The translations under genes were made by a program, and so were the position numbers. Below, piece by piece: positions 20,055-32,262 of a DNA stretch of 64,000 nt; within the stretch, counting starts at the first letter, position 1, and every line of letters begins with the position of its first letter. The notes under the pieces were generated by a model. It saw only the letters and a program-made list of their open reading frames with translations. It did no database searches and was not told the DNA's origin. The stretch comes from Ophiocordyceps camponoti-saundersi (nom. inval.). Its lineage: Eukaryota; Ascomycota; Sordariomycetes; Hypocreales; Ophiocordycipitaceae. The stretch is taken from the NCBI GenBank assembly GCA_003339415.1, contig PDHQ01000016.1, forward strand, positions 196,000 to 259,999, written 5' to 3'.

Positions 20055-20523
20055 ATGTCGGGCCTCGTTCTCGGAGACATGGACGTCAACGCTCCCGTTA
20101 CGGCACCGGAGCAAGAGAAGGATGTCAAGAGCATGGAGTATCATCGTCAGGTGTTCCAGTCGAAGATGGCAGAGGACAAGTTCCGTCTCTCCCCTTCCTC
20201 TGAGAAAACGGCGAAAAAAACGACTTTTTTGGCTAACAAACTTCCTCTTCGTTAAATGAAACTCGCAGATCTGGAAAATACGTCTCCCCTTCTGATAATA
20301 TCATGAGTCCCTGCTCAGCCAAGATCAACGCTCTGCGAAACAAGCATGCCGCAAAGTCAGCTTCACCCTATTCCTCCTCCTCCTCCTCCTTCTCCTCCTG
20401 ATCTATAAAACAACTTGCTAACCCCTCTCCAATAGAGCCAAGCCAAAGTCGCTCTTCGCCCAGGCCAGCGCTAAGAAGCTCAGCGGCGAAAACGCCCTCG
20501 GCGCTCGTCCCGTCCAGCCCTGA
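20055..20523 (+). CDS. SPO12: Spo12-like mitotic-exit regulator, 3 exons
   Basis: Exons are 20055-20179, 20269-20355 and 20436-20523, giving 99 aa. Spo12 proteins are small nuclear/nucleolar regulators that help release the Cdc14 phosphatase in the FEAR pathway at anaphase. The hallmark motif is rebuilt by splicing: exon 2 gives KYVSPSDNIMSPC and NALRNKHAAK, and exon 3 continues AKPKSLFAQASAKKL. The SPSDNIMSP core holds two Ser-Pro sites that are Cdk targets in the family. The unspliced frame stops after 66 aa, so an ORF-only view misses the conserved domain. Both introns are phase 2 with GT-AG ends. Confidence 0.88.
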
Positions 20524-20623
20524 TTTCCACCCGCTCTCGAGCTGGCCTCGCTTTACTTCACGACCTTGTCTTCTTGTTCCTTTTGTTTAGGGGCTGCACG
20601 CACTGGCGTCTGGGGCATATGAG

Positions 20624-20655
<32 letters not shown>

Positions 20656-20837
20656 ACAGAGAGAGAAAGAAAGAAAGAGAGATTGCAATGACCTGTAACG
20701 ACGACGGCTGCATCTGTTGTTTTTCTTTCCACGAAAAGGTAGAGGAGGAGAGAATTCATAGTGAAAAGAGGAATGAAAGCTCTCCAAGACGGCTGTCTCG
20801 TTGTCGTCTCTTTAATCACCTCACACATGATTCGCTC
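20524..20837. other. 3' region of SPO12 with (CA)n microsatellite
   Basis: This is convergent 3' sequence between SPO12 and RBG1. It contains an ACACAC run at 20622-20651 followed by GAGAGAAAGAAAGAAAGAGA. No gene is seen. Confidence 0.5.
20622..20680 (+). repeat. (CA)n/(GAAA)n microsatellite
   Basis: About 15 CA dinucleotides with one interruption are followed by a GA/GAAA run. It is simple-sequence DNA in a 3' flank. Confidence 0.9.
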
Positions 20838-22262
20838 CTAAGCTCGCCATGCGCTCACAATGTAGACCACATCCTCGTCCGCCACCGGGTGGCTCAGCCC
20901 GACTCTTTGCGGTATGTGTCTCGCGCTCGCGCCCCAGACCAGCGCGTACTTGTACGTGTCCTTCATGTTGCGATGGATGCGATCGCATACGTCCTCGATG
21001 GTGCTGTTGCTTCGCACGATGAGGGCCTCGCCAAAGTCCGGGTCGATTCCCTTGCGCTTGGTGTAGATGCGAATCAGGTTCAGCTCCTTCCAGCACCTTT
21101 CCACTACGTCCTGTATGCCGAGATCCAGCTCGCAGCTCATCACCACCGTCTGCGGCTCCCGCGCCAGCCGGTCGAGAAAGTCGAGTGAGACGCTGTCGAT
21201 CTTGTTGTACACGTACAGGCACTTGATGTACTTGCGATGGTCCTTCATGATGACGTCGATGAAGTCGTCGACTGTTGCGTTCTCGTCTCGCACCAGCACC
21301 TCGCAGTTGAGCATCTTATAATCGCGGAGAATATTGTACAGCATCTTCTCGTCTAGATTTTTGGGCGGCGTCTGAAACGTAATCTTCATCCCACCCGCCT
21401 TCTTCGCCTTGAGGTAGATATTCCTATCCTTCTGTCAGCGTATATCAATTGCGCGACGGCAGCCGTCATCCTTACGGCGGTTCGCGGTTCAGCCTGATAC
21501 CGACTGCCTCCAGCTCAGCCTCGAGCAACGCTCGCTGCTCCGCCTTCTTCGTAGCGTCCAGGACCATGAGAATCAAATCGCTCGTCTTGGCCGCCGAGAT
21601 GACCTGCCGTCCTCTACCTTTTCCCTCAGAAGCACCCTCGATGATACCGGGAAGATCGAGCAGTTGGATCTCGGCGCCGCCATATTCGAGCACGCCGGGG
21701 ATGGCCGTCAGCGTCGTGAAAGAATAAGCTGCCACCTCGGATCTCGTCTTGGTGACTTTAGAAAGGAATGTCGACTTTCCGACTGACGGAAAGCCGACGA
21801 GGGATATGCGCGCGTCGCCGCTCTTGCTGACGTCGAAGCCCGAGCCACCTCCGCCTCCGGACCCAGGCCCGGGTTCCAGCAGCTGAGCACGAAGCCGGGC
21901 AAGTTTTCTGCTACTGTTAGATGGACCGGAAATGTATCAGGAGAACGCTGGCCCACCCTTTCAGAAGCCCCAGATGGTATTCTTGACTTGCACGGTCAGC
22001 TCGTGCTTCCGTTGAGTCGATGACGGCGGATGCGAACCTGTGGCTTTATTTTCTGGGAGCATGGTTAGCATCGAGACTCATCTGCGGTCTATTCGACCAC
22101 CATAAGTTGGTGAGCCTTGAAAAGGGCGTGCTATTGAAGCAAACTCACTTTGTGTCCTCTTCATCTCATCCTCGATCCTAGGAACAAAGTCAGCTGCAAA
22201 CCATCAGTTACGGTCCACCATAGAAACACTCACTCCTTGATCTTTTCCGTGATATTGACCAT
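20838..22262 (-). CDS. RBG1: DRG-family ribosome-associated GTPase Rbg1, 6 exons
   Basis: Exons (minus strand) are 22262-22234, 22177-22149, 22052-22038, 21981-21957, 21907-21476 and 21423-20838, giving 371 aa, close to the family norm. Rbg1/DRG1 acts with Tma46/DFRP1 on stalled ribosomes. Three micro-exons (29, 15 and 25 nt) build the start [19 protein letters not shown] and the helix ending [12 protein letters not shown]. The GTPase domain shows G1 GFPSVGKST, the TTLTAIPG switch, G3 [17 protein letters not shown]4 YNKID and the S5D2L-type insert. The C terminus carries the TGS domain (RIYTKRKG to YALVWG). A Gly-rich linker precedes G1. It diverges from CWC2 across about 300 bp. Confidence 0.93.
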
Positions 22263-22564
22263 GACGCAAAGGATTTCTTTATAGACGGCGTACCGTCTTT
22301 ACCCGAGAGCGAAACCAGTGTCGATATATGCAGTAAGTTGTGTCAATGTACGGATCCAATATCCCCGATCCGAAGTCTGGAGGCGGGGAGTTTGGCTTGG
22401 CAGAATTCACGTAGATTGGGGCGCCGATAAGCCCACTTTCACCGCCTGCCTTATCAGTCACGCGTCGACCTACACTCATACTTGGGACTGCCTTTCTAGC
22501 CTCGTCCGCCTCGCTTTGAGCGCGCTACTCATCCTCGGCCTCAACCACGTCTTACCGCGGCAAC
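22263..22564. promoter_or_regulatory. Divergent promoter RBG1/CWC2
   Basis: A 302-bp intergenic region serves two divergent housekeeping genes that act in translation and splicing. No TATA box or gene is evident. Confidence 0.5.
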
Positions 22565-23783
22565 ATGGCGGATCCCGAGCGGCAGACGGCCGAGACGGAT
22601 CGTGTTGGCGGCCACGATGATATGGCTCTGGCTAAGTCAGAGGTCGCCGTCGCCTCGCCGGCAGACAAGAAGAAGACGAAGATGGTGCGACGAAAGAAGC
22701 GACCAGCCCGCGCGCAAATCGACGCCGATAGCATCAGCTCGGAGCCTCCGCCGCAAACAGGAACCATTTTCAACATCTGGTACAACAAATGGTCTGGCGG
22801 TGACCGAGAATCCTACCAGCAGACTCACGCCCGGGGACGCTGCAACATCGCTCAAGACAGTGGCTACACCAAGGCCGATAACGTGCCTGGCAGCTACTTT
22901 TGCCTGCGCTTCGCTCGCGGGTTGTGCCCCATGGGCCGAGATTGCGAATATCTTCATCGGCTCCCCGCGCCGCTAGATCTCTTCAGTCCCAACGTCGACT
23001 GCTTCGGCCGGGACAAGTTCGCCGGTTATCGAGATGACATGGGCGGTGTCGGGAGCTTCATGCGGCAGAACAGAACCGTCTACGTCGGGCGCATTCATGT
23101 TACGGAGGATATTGAGGAGATCGTGGCACGCCACTTCGCGGAATGGGGTCAGATCGAGCGCAGTAGGTTGACGTGGCAAGCGCTCGATGGCGACGGGCTT
23201 GGCTAACATGTCGCCAGTTCGCGTGCTCAACCAGAGAGGTGTCGGCTTCATCACCTATACCAACGAGGCCAACGCCGAGTTCGCCAAGGAAGCTATGGCG
23301 CACCAGTCGCTCGACCACGACGAGATTCTCAACGTACGATGGGCCACGGCCGACCCTAACCCCATGGCTCAGAAGCGCGAGGCGAGACGGATCGAGGAGC
23401 AGGCGGCCGACGCCATCCGCAAGGCCCTACCTGCCGAGTTCGTGGCGGAGATTGAAGGCAAAGATCCGGAGGCAAATAAGAGGAGACGGCTGGAGAGCAG
23501 CTACGGCCTCGAGGGCTACGAGGCGCCTGACGAGGTGCACTTTGCGCGGGGGCCCAATGCCGTGAACCCTCTTGGGCGGCAAGGATTCGAAGTGCCAGCG
23601 CAGCAGCTGGCGTTGCCCAGCTCAGAACCGCCGACAGCCACGCTGACACAGGGCGGAGGCATCTTCTCGGAGAGCACCCTTGCTGCCCTGAGAGGCGCCA
23701 AGGTGAAGGTGGCATCGAAGCCGAAGACGGCGGCGGGACCGCTGGTTGCGTACGGCAGTGAAAGTGACGGTGACGATGACTAG
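22565..23783 (+). CDS. CWC2: Pre-mRNA splicing factor Cwc2, 2 exons
   Basis: Exons are 22565-23162 and 23218-23783, giving 387 aa. Cwc2 is the NineTeen-complex component that contacts U6 snRNA and the pre-mRNA near the spliceosome active site. In order: a basic N-terminal region (KKKTKMVRRKKRPARAQ), the Torus module with FNIWYNKWSGGD, a CCCH zinc finger (CLRFARGLCPMGRDCEYLH), and an RRM with RNP2 RTVYVGRIHV and RNP1 GVGFITYTN. The intron splits the RRM between IER and RVLN with phase 1, and splicing restores the RRM exactly. The C-terminal tail is low complexity and acidic. It converges on ureF with only about 53 bp between the stops. Confidence 0.93.
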
Positions 23784-23836
23784 GCATGAAAACATGTACA
23801 GTAAAGAGCAAAGGCAGACCGGGAGGTCCTAGAATT

Positions 23837-24773
23837 TTAGCTGTTAAATATCCTCGAATACAGCAGCTCATGACGGCCGATCCACAGATCCATGACAGGC
23901 ACGCTCTGTCCCGCGCACTCAATGGGTGTCTGCCACTCCCTCTCAATGAGAGCATCGATAAAGCGCCGCAGCTGATCAGCAGCCAAGACGCGCTGAGCCT
24001 GGTATGGTCCCACAACGCCAGCCCTAACAGCAGCCGAGACGACGGCGCGGGCGTGACCGAGTAAGAAGACGTACGCGGCCTGCCGAGCAGCGAGGCCAGC
24101 GACAGCGCAGACGGCTCCGAACAGAGGCGCCAAATGGGCAGACGGCCTCGGCGGAACATAATCCCCATCATCATCGTCACCAACGGCAGTCGAAGCAGCA
24201 GCACGGAGCGCAACGGCAAATTCACGGAGAGCGTTCGAGCCAGCCGGCCCGACAGACATGTGCTCGCCCAGCGATCGGTCCCAAACGGCCAGCAGGGCCC
24301 TCCCCTGAGCGAGACTGGCCCTCCGCGCGACGGGACAGAGAACGGTGGCGTCCAGCTCGTCGTCTAGCGAGAGGAGCTTACTGGGATCGCCATGGGCGGC
24401 GAGGAAGAAGGGGAGCGACGTCGAGGCCGTGGAGGATAGCGTCAGGCTTAGGAAGGGCCATAGATTGCTGTCGGGACGTCCGCCGTGGGCGAGATAGGAT
24501 TCTAGACCGCTGCTGAAGGCGAAGCAGCCGATTGGGAGGGCTGAGTCGGCGAGGAGGAGGAGGGAGTGTGTTGTGTTGGCTTCGGCTGTGAGGGGTGTCA
24601 GTGGGTGAGGGGGGGGGAAAGATGACAGGGGAGAGGGAGAGGTTGATCGCACTATGGGTTCGCTGGCCGAGACGGGCTCGGGCTGAGGCTAGTTGGGCTT
24701 CGAGGTTGTTTACTTCGGCTTGTAGAGATTTGATGTCTTCTTCGTTGTCGTCGTCGGTGTCCAAGGCTGCCAT
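23837..24773 (-). CDS. ureF: Urease accessory protein UreF, 2 exons
   Basis: Exons (minus strand) are 24773-24653 and 24585-23837, giving 289 aa. UreF works with UreD and the UreG GTPase to insert nickel into urease. The UreF domain starts at LLLLADSALPIGCFAFSSGLE and includes the C-terminal VLAADQLRRFIDAL region. Exon 1 adds about 40 residues predicted as a coiled coil (MAALDTDDDNEED, then an LQAEVNNLEAQLASARARL heptad-like stretch). The 67-nt intron has GTGCGA...CACTGAC...CACAG. An ORF caller would start at an internal ATG inside the intron (24652), giving a spurious Pro/Ser-rich N terminus. Finding this gene implies that the organism has a nickel urease. Confidence 0.9.
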
Positions 24774-25068
24774 GTCTTTTCAGCCTGCGCCATCACATAC
24801 AACGCACAGGTAGATGGACAGAGAGAGTGTGTGTGTGAGAGAAGAGAGGATAAGATAGAAGAAGAAAAGAGAGACACTCTCACATATGTATGTACATATA
24901 TACGAAAGGAGGTTGGTTGGGGATTGGTTGGTTAGTTGGTTGAAGACGAAGATATATCTGACACTAACAACCCTAACCTTCCACTTACAACAAACACTAC
25001 CCAGCGTGACTCCGAATCACACCTACACTAATCACTAGCTAGACGCCATCCAATGCAATGTAACTCCG
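24774..25068. other. Intergenic region between ureF and cut12
   Basis: 295 bp with GT/GA microsatellite runs (24815-24880) and a single CCCTAACC near 24970. No gene is seen. Confidence 0.5.
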
Positions 25069-26680
25069 TCATGGTCGCCGATTCTCCTTGTCATGTGCCC
25101 TCGTCAACCCCTCCACCCGTCGCCTCTCCTCCATCCGGCTCTCGATGCGTGCCAGGACCGCGGCCCGACGTTCAGGCGATAGGGCCCTACCACGCTTGCT
25201 GTAAGCGGGCCGCTGCGCCGCGACGCCCCCTCTCGTATCGTCAGCGGCTCCGTCTTCGCTGCTCCTCGACGCCCTGATCCTCGGCGATCTCGCGACAAAG
25301 GGTTGCCACTTGTTCGTCTTCTCCACGTTGGTCCTTTCCGTCAACGCGCCTTCGTTTGAGTCTTTGTTTCGGCGTCTGTTGTCGTCGGGGGAGAGACGTC
25401 GGCCGGCTTTAAGGGCGCGCATCTCCTTTTTCAGATCGGACACCTTGCCTTGCGCTCGTTCTAGGACGGCTCGGCTGTCGGCGTCGTGGGCCTCGCTCGC
25501 TTTTCTAAAGGCCTCGAAGTCGCTTTTTAATTGGTCGAGTTCTTTTGATTTTCTCCGCATCTCCTCTCTTGACTCATCCAATTGAAGTCGCAACAAGCTC
25601 GAATCGTCCCCCCTGTCTTTCTTGTCAGAGACGCCTGTCGTCTTGACATGCGTCTTCTTGAGTGTTGATATCTCCTGGCGGAGCGCGTCGAGCTCTCTCA
25701 GCTGTACTCGAGCTCGACGAAGCTCGCGCTGCGTCTCGACAAGTGTCTTCTGCGTTGTCGGCGAGGCTGCCGTCACGGCTCGTCTCCGTCGGCCGGCGGC
25801 TTCGGCGCTCTGTTGCTGATCCTTTTGTCGCATCGCTTCGTCCAGCTCCGATTCGAGCTCGTGAACCCTCTGCCGATACTCGGCCGCGAGGGACGTTTGT
25901 TTTGTGAGCTTGGCTAGCAGCTCGCCAGGCTCTCTGTCGTCATCGTGATCGTGTCGCGACACAATCTGGGATGCGTTGTCTGCGATTTTTTTCTCCATGT
26001 TTACGACTCTCTGACGCTCTTCTCGAAGTCGCTCAGCCAGCCGGATGGCCTCGGCGTCCTTCTGCCGGGCATAGGATTTTGCCAGTTGCTTATACTTGAG
26101 CAGCTTCTCCATCTCGGCTTTGGCTTCTTGATGATATCTCTCAAATTGCTCCTTCCAGTAACGCCCGGATTGCGAGTGCGGCTCGTTGAGGTCTAGCGTC
26201 ACGTCGTGCGTACAGAAATCGTCGTCGTCTTCTTCTTCCCAGTCTGCCTCGGAGTCGTCGGTGGCCTTGGAGGGACTGCTTGCTTCTGTCGACGGTTTAC
26301 CTGGCTTCAATTCTGTGTCGGCTACTTGTTGACCAAAAGAGACGCGTTTCCGTCTCGAGGTGCCGGTCCCCGGTGTAAGGAGGATGCCGGGCGGCTTCGA
26401 GGGCGTGCCGGACGAGCCCTTGTCCGTCCCAGTCATGATCCGTCGGCTTTCTCTGCTCTCTTTCTTCGATAGCGGTGAGTCATGATGCAGTGCGGGCGTG
26501 CCGAAGAGAGCACTCTTCAAGGCTCGAGCCGCGAAGACGGGTGCCGGCGTATCTGGCAGTTCTTCATGGGTCGCGTCTGCGCAGTTCAGCATGAGGTCGC
26601 CTCCTCCATGACGGAACGTGCCACTACTTACCTCCCTGGCTTTCCGCGTTCTCGCTGCCCCGCAGCATCCATCCAAGCAT
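25069..26680 (-). CDS. cut12: Spindle pole body protein Cut12-like, 2 exons
   Basis: Exons (minus strand) are 26680-26632 and 26576-25069, giving about 518 aa. Cut12 anchors and activates the spindle pole body in mitosis through Polo kinase. Exon 1 encodes MLGWMLRGSENAESQG. It splices (GTAAGT...GCGCAG, 54 nt, phase 1) to the conserved ELPDTPAPVFAARALKSALF segment, which contains an RVSF-type PP1-docking motif further on (KRVSFGQQ). The Cut12 domain covers SGRYWKEQFERYHQEAKAEM to YARQKDAEAIRLAERL, and long coiled coils fill residues about 180-430. The basic tail has several Ser-Pro Cdk-type sites and ends KENRRP. Retaining the intron gives a false start (26676, MDGCCGA...). It diverges from GCN2. 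Confidence 0.85.
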
Positions 26681-27109
26681 GCTTTCAGAATGTCGATATC
26701 AATCTAGGCTGTTTCGTAGTCAGGGATGGAGTTTGAGGTGCAAAAGTCGCGTCCGATTTGTTTACTTCGCCGAGAAGTTGGAAAGCCCAGGGCGACGGTT
26801 GAGGGGTCATGGATTACGTACTAGCGCAGGCGATACTTATCATGCGGCAGTAGGGTACTTTGTCCATAGAGCAGCGCTCCACCAGTTTCAGCGCAAATCA
26901 ACTCACCTTTCGAGGTTTCTTCTTGCCAGCCACAAGTACCGCTCGCCCATGTCCCCTGAAGCCTTCTGACTTCGACACACTAAAATGCCTAGCTGCATGT
27001 CATCGCTACCCCGCCTGCCTTGCAGAATTCATCCACCTCAAAAACGATGCCTTCTTGATTGCTTTTTGCAACGGCGAGCCGCGTTCTTTCACTGCGCTCG
27101 TCTCTCATC
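26681..27109. promoter_or_regulatory. Divergent promoter cut12/GCN2 with uORFs in the GCN2 leader
   Basis: The GCN2 side holds three upstream ATGs: 26949-26969 (a six-codon uORF ending TGA), 26985 (a longer frame overlapping the main start out of frame) and 27047-27058 (a three-codon uORF). A CCTTGCAG acceptor-like site at 27017-27024 could remove the first two in a leader intron. The transcription start is unknown. Confidence 0.45.
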
Positions 27110-30100
27110 ATGGCTTCGAAGAAGACAGGCGGGACAGACGAGGATGGCTTTCCCGGTCTCAAGTCCTCCCGGCCCGACGCTGCGACGAAAATCGAATACC
27201 AAGAGCTTCAGCGAAACGAAATCCTGGCCCTTGAGGCCATATACGGCCAGGACTTCGTCAAGCATGACGATGTGCTCGGTGCTTGGAAGGTTCGTGTCTC
27301 CTCCACTGTTCATTGTTACTGTTCATCTTCTCACCGTTCATCAATTAGAAAGCCGAACCATCTTTTGACATCAGCATCAAGGCGCCGGACGACAGTGACT
27401 TGGCCGTGACTGTTGGTTTTGTCATGACTGCGACCTACCCCAAGACGCCGCCTATACTGACGGTGAAAAGATTCGATAACTTGCGAGAACCCACTCAGCT
27501 CAAGATTCAGCATTTCGTCGAGACTCAGCCTCCCATCTTCGCCAAAGACGAGCAGGAGATGATAGACAAGATCGTCGAGGGCATCAGAGAAATCCTTGAA
27601 GATACTGCCCAGGCAGAGGCCTCGGGGAAGCTGATCCCCTCCCTTGAAGCTGAGCGGGAGCTTCACGAGGCTGACCTCGCTAAGCAAGCCCGCGAGCTTG
27701 AGGAGCAGCAAGAACAGGAAAAGTCGCAGCAAAGAAAGGAGAAAGAGAAAGTCATGTCAGAAATGCTGCAGCAACAGCTCGAACGCCAGAAGCAGATGGC
27801 GAAAGAGTCGAGGCTAAGTCGCCGTTCGCATGGATTGAGCCCCAACGTTTCAAACGTTGTCGCCACTCCTCATGTCGACGACCAGATTGACTTTGATCAG
27901 TTCTGCACCACCGTTGACAGGACGGGAAACCCTTTCACTTTTCGCTCCGTATCCGGGAAATGCGATGCTCGCAACGGACCGGTATCTATCGTATACACCG
28001 TCCGTCCAGTCCTCGTTCATGGCATGTCGAGTCAAACCATGGCCCTCAAAGAGGCTGTTGTTCGCTCGGCTGGCAGAGACCCCAAGGAAGTCAGGAAGCA
28101 GGTTCAGATTCTTGAATCCCGGCTGGAGCAGCTCAAAGCCTCCAAAAATCTTCACCATCGCCATATTGTTCATGTCATTGATTTCAAGATTGAAAGCGCG
28201 GCGGCATCCAGTGCCTGGACCGTGAGCATACTCAGCAATCTCGCCGATAAAGGCTCCCTGGACGAGCTCCTAGAGCTTGCCGGAAATCTTGAATTAGACA
28301 AGGTGCGCTCTTGGACAAGAGATCTTCTGGATGCACTCGGCTTTCTCCACAACAACAACATTGCTCACCAGGATGTTCACCCCAGCAACATTCTTCTCTT
28401 CCGCGAGTCGACCGGCGAGATTGTGCCCAAGATATCCGACGCCTGGTATCAGAGAGAGATTCATAATATCACCACGCAGAAATCAAATCTCCCCGGCCTT
28501 AGTTCCGCCCGGTCTGCTTATTGGCTCCCTCCGGAGATCGCGGCGGAAGTCACGCCGCAGTACACTTACAAGACCGATATATGGGACTTTGGCGTAGTCT
28601 TTGTCCAGATGATCTTTGGCCGCGATGTCCTCCAGCGATACTCGTCCCCGAACAATCTGATGAATTCGCTCACTCTCTCTCGACCCTTTGAAGAGCTGGT
28701 GAGTCGATTCTTCAAAGAGGACAAACAGAAACGACCACGGGCATTCGAGCTCGGATCCAGTGAGTTCTTGGCCACAGATGCTCCTATTTTCTGTGAACGG
28801 GGCTCAAGTTTACTCGCGCCTTCGCCCATGGCGCAACCGTTGCCCTGGCATCCCCCCAAGCTGCGCCGTGACTCGTGGAACCGGCCCGCAATTGTCTCCC
28901 GCTACACTGCCGACTTCTTTGAGGAAGGCCGGCTGGGCAAGGGAGGCTTTGGGGAGGTTGTCAAGGCCCGAAAGAAGCTTGACGGCCAGATCTATGCAAT
29001 CAAGAAGATCAACGTGAAGTCGCAAGGCAGCCTCACAGAGATTCTTAAGGAGGTTCGCCTGCTTTCGCAGCTGAGCCATCCGGCCGTGGTGCGATACTAC
29101 AACACCTGGGTCGAGGAGGTAACCGATCAACAGGACACCGAGGTCGAGACGTCCACCGAGACCGAGAGCGAAGAGAGTGAATTCGTGGGCTCCGCGGATG
29201 TGGACATTCAATTCATTGCAAGTACTGGAGGCCTTGACTTTATGTCGTCCAATGCTCCGGTTGAATATGGTTCCGACGACGAGGACGACGAGGACGAGGA
29301 TGAAGACGAAGACGATGATGAGGACGAAGACGATGACAACATCAACGACGACGATCACGAAGACGACGAGAATAAGTCGTCCGCCGCTATGGGACCTGTC
29401 ATAACTCGTGAGACTGCTCGAGAGAAGCAGAGGCGAGGCTCGATGCTACGGTCGGCCAGGTTTCGCAAGCCGTACAGGTCCATCATCTACATTTCGATGG
29501 AGTACTGTGAGAAAAGGGTAAGTCTCCCTCTTCCCAGACTTGATCCTACTTCCTGTTGTACTGACTTTTACAGACGCTCCGGGATCTTATTTCGCGCAAT
29601 CTCTACAAGAATACGGCCGAGATATGGCGACTGTTTCGGCAGATGCTCGAAGGCTTAGCACACATTCACGGACAGAGCATCGTCCACCGCGATCTGAAGC
29701 CGGAAAACATCTTCATAAGTAGCGGCATCGATGAAATAGACAACGTCAAGATTGGCGACTTTGGATTGGCAACGAGCGGGCAATTTTCGGTCGATAAAGT
29801 CACCGCTTCCACGCTCGGGACAGAGGAAATGACGAGAAGCATTGGAACGGCCTACTACGCAGCACCTGAGATACGGTCGGCTGTAGACGGCCAATATAGC
29901 ATGAAAGTCGATGTAAGACGCCTTCCCCAAGCTACAACTGGTCGCTGCTTGCTGACAGTTGAGGGTAGATGTACTCGCTGGGTATCATCTTGTTCGAGAT
30001 GTGCTACGAGCCGATGCTGGGAATGCAAAAAGCGGAAGTCATCGGCAATCTTCGGATGTCGACGCCCGCGCTCCCGGCTGACTTTAAACCGGCGGACAAG

Positions 30101-32262
30101 ACGCAGACGGAGATGGTGCTGGCTCTCGTCAACCATAACCCTAAAGAGAGGCCGTCCTGCAGCGAGCTTCTTAAGAGTGGTAAGCTGCCGGTCCTGATGG
30201 AGAGCGAAACAATCAGGCGTACGCTGGCAGGCCTGTCGGACCCAGCGTCCCCATACTACGACAAGATGCTCAGCACTCTATTCGCGCGGCCCGTCGAGGC
30301 CACCAGGGACTACGCGTGGGACATGTTGGCAACGTCCCCCAACCCGACGGAGCTGCTTCAACAGGGGGTCGTCAAGAGCATTCTCACTTCCATCTTTCGC
30401 CGACACGGCGCTCTGGAGACGCCCAGCAGCTTCATCTACCCTCGATCTCCCTACTACAGGGATAACGTGGTGCAGGTACTGGATCAAAACGGCACGGTGC
30501 TGCAGCTACCTTACGACCTTACGCTGGGACATGCCCGGATGGTGGCGAAGCACACAACTGGCGTGACGAAGACATTTCAGTTCGGAACCATCTTTCGCGA
30601 CAGAAAGGATACCGGGCAGCCGCAGATGTTTGGCGAGGTAGACTTTGACATTGTCACAAGGGACACTCTGGACCTCGCGCTTAAGGAAGCAGAGGTGCTG
30701 AAGGTGCTGGACGAGATCGTGGCCGCCTTTCCGAACCTGTCGTCGGGTCAGATGTGCTTCGAGATAGGTCACTCAGATCTTTTGCATCTCATCTTTGAGC
30801 ACTGCGGGATCGAGCCGGCCTTTAGACGGGCAGCGGCTGACGTGTTGAGCAAGCTGAACATCAACAAGGATACGTGGCAGAAGATACGACTGGAGCTGCG
30901 ATCGCCGACGGTGGGCATCTCGGCGACGAGCGTTGACGAACTACAGCGCTTCGACTTTCGAGGTAAGCAAAGCATGATCCTAGTCTAAAGAAACAGGCGA
31001 GATGAGATTGCTAACGCGGGAAATCAGATACGCCTAATAAGGCGTTTGCAAAGCTTAAGATGCTATTCGAGGGCAGCGACATGTACCAACGGGCCTCGTC
31101 GACGGTTGCGCACCTTAAGGAAGTGGCAGAGTACGTCAAGCGGTTCGGCATGACGACGAAACTCTACGTCAACCCTCTTAGTAGTCTGAAGGAAAACTTT
31201 TACGTCGGGGGAATTCTATTCTCATGTCTATACGACAAGAAGGCCAGGAACGTGTTCGCGGCGGGCGGCCGATACGACCACTTGGTAAAGGACCAGCGGC
31301 CCAAGATCGGCGGCCAGCCGGGCGAAAGACACGCAGTGGGGTTCACCCTGGCCTGGGAACGACTGGCAAAGACGCCCAAGCCGAGCGGCCGGAACTTGCT
31401 TAAGAAGCAAGAGGAAGAGACGAGCAACGTCTTTTCCGGCAAGAGAGTGAGTTGATTCCCGCATTCATGAAACGTCGACGATGTTTACTGACTGTGTTCG
31501 TACTCTGTGATGTAGTGCGACATTCTGGTGGCCAGCTTCGACCCGGCACTCCTTCGGTCGACGGGGATCGAGGTGCTGAATTCTCTCTGGGCTCAAGATG
31601 TCAGCGCGGAGCTGGCTCGTGACGCGAGATCGCCTGAAGATCTGCTCTCCAAGTACAGGGAGGAGAGCTACTCATGGATCATCATCATCAAGCAAGATTC
31701 GATGCTCAAGATCAAGACCATGGGGCGCAACGACGTGGTCGACGTCGACATGCCAATCACCCAGCTTCTGGCTTGGGTACGATCCCAGATCCGCGATCGG
31801 GACAACCGCAGCGGCGGGCCGGCCAAACAGCGAGGCGGATCGTACACGACGGAGCCGGCGGCGGGCCCCTCGAGCGGAGGGAGCGGCAACAGCGTCAACG
31901 GCCAAGACGTCAAGATCCTGGTGGCGCAGACGCGCAGCAAGAAGTTCAACCGTAGGACGGTGGTGGAACAGGCGCAGGTCAGCGCCGCCAACGTGGTGCG
32001 CTCGTTCCTCGACGGACCCATCCTGGCGGTCGAGACGTCGGACGAGGTCATGGATCTGGTCCGCGACTCTCGGCTGTCGGACCACGAGAGCTGGCGCAGG
32101 GTGGAGCAGGCCGTCTCGACGTCGGAGCGGAAGTACGTCCGGGAGTTGCACGAGCAACTCGAGGGCTGGCGTTTGGAGTACGAGAAGAAGAATGGGCCGA
32201 GGCATTCTTTCGTCTACAACTTTCGGACTGGTAACTGCCTGTACTACGACCTCGGGGACTGA
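27110..32262 (+). CDS. GCN2: eIF2-alpha kinase Gcn2, 6 exons
   Basis: Exons are 27110-27289, 27349-29517, 29574-29912, 29969-30962, 31028-31446 and 31516-32262, giving about 1615 aa. Gcn2 senses uncharged tRNA and phosphorylates eIF2-alpha to start general amino-acid control. Domains in order: RWD (about 28-150, Gcn1-binding); a charged Gln/Glu linker; a pseudokinase with [10 protein letters not shown] (about 400) in place of HRD; the active kinase with GKGGFGEV (about 590), [10 protein letters not shown] (about 821), DFGLA and GTAYYAAPE; then the HisRS-like domain (about 1000-1440, with RSPYYRDNV and [10 protein letters not shown]); and a C-terminal ribosome/dimerisation domain. The kinase insert carries a very acidic Glu/Asp tract (about residues 700-735). 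All splice junctions restore family motifs. Confidence 0.95.

Noticed and set aside
19440..20259. 161- and 209-aa Ser/Pro/Leu-rich ORFs before SPO12
   Set aside because: Translated pyrimidine tracts of the SPO12 promoter and leader.
24378..24652. Two separate overlapping minus-strand ORFs at ureF
   Set aside because: They are the two exons of one gene with the 24652-24586 intron translated; splicing gives a single UreF.
26632..26676. Start of cut12 at 26676 (MDGCCGA frame)
   Set aside because: This frame enters the coding exon only by reading through a good GTAAGT...CAG intron; the ATG at 26680 with splicing gives the family-like start.
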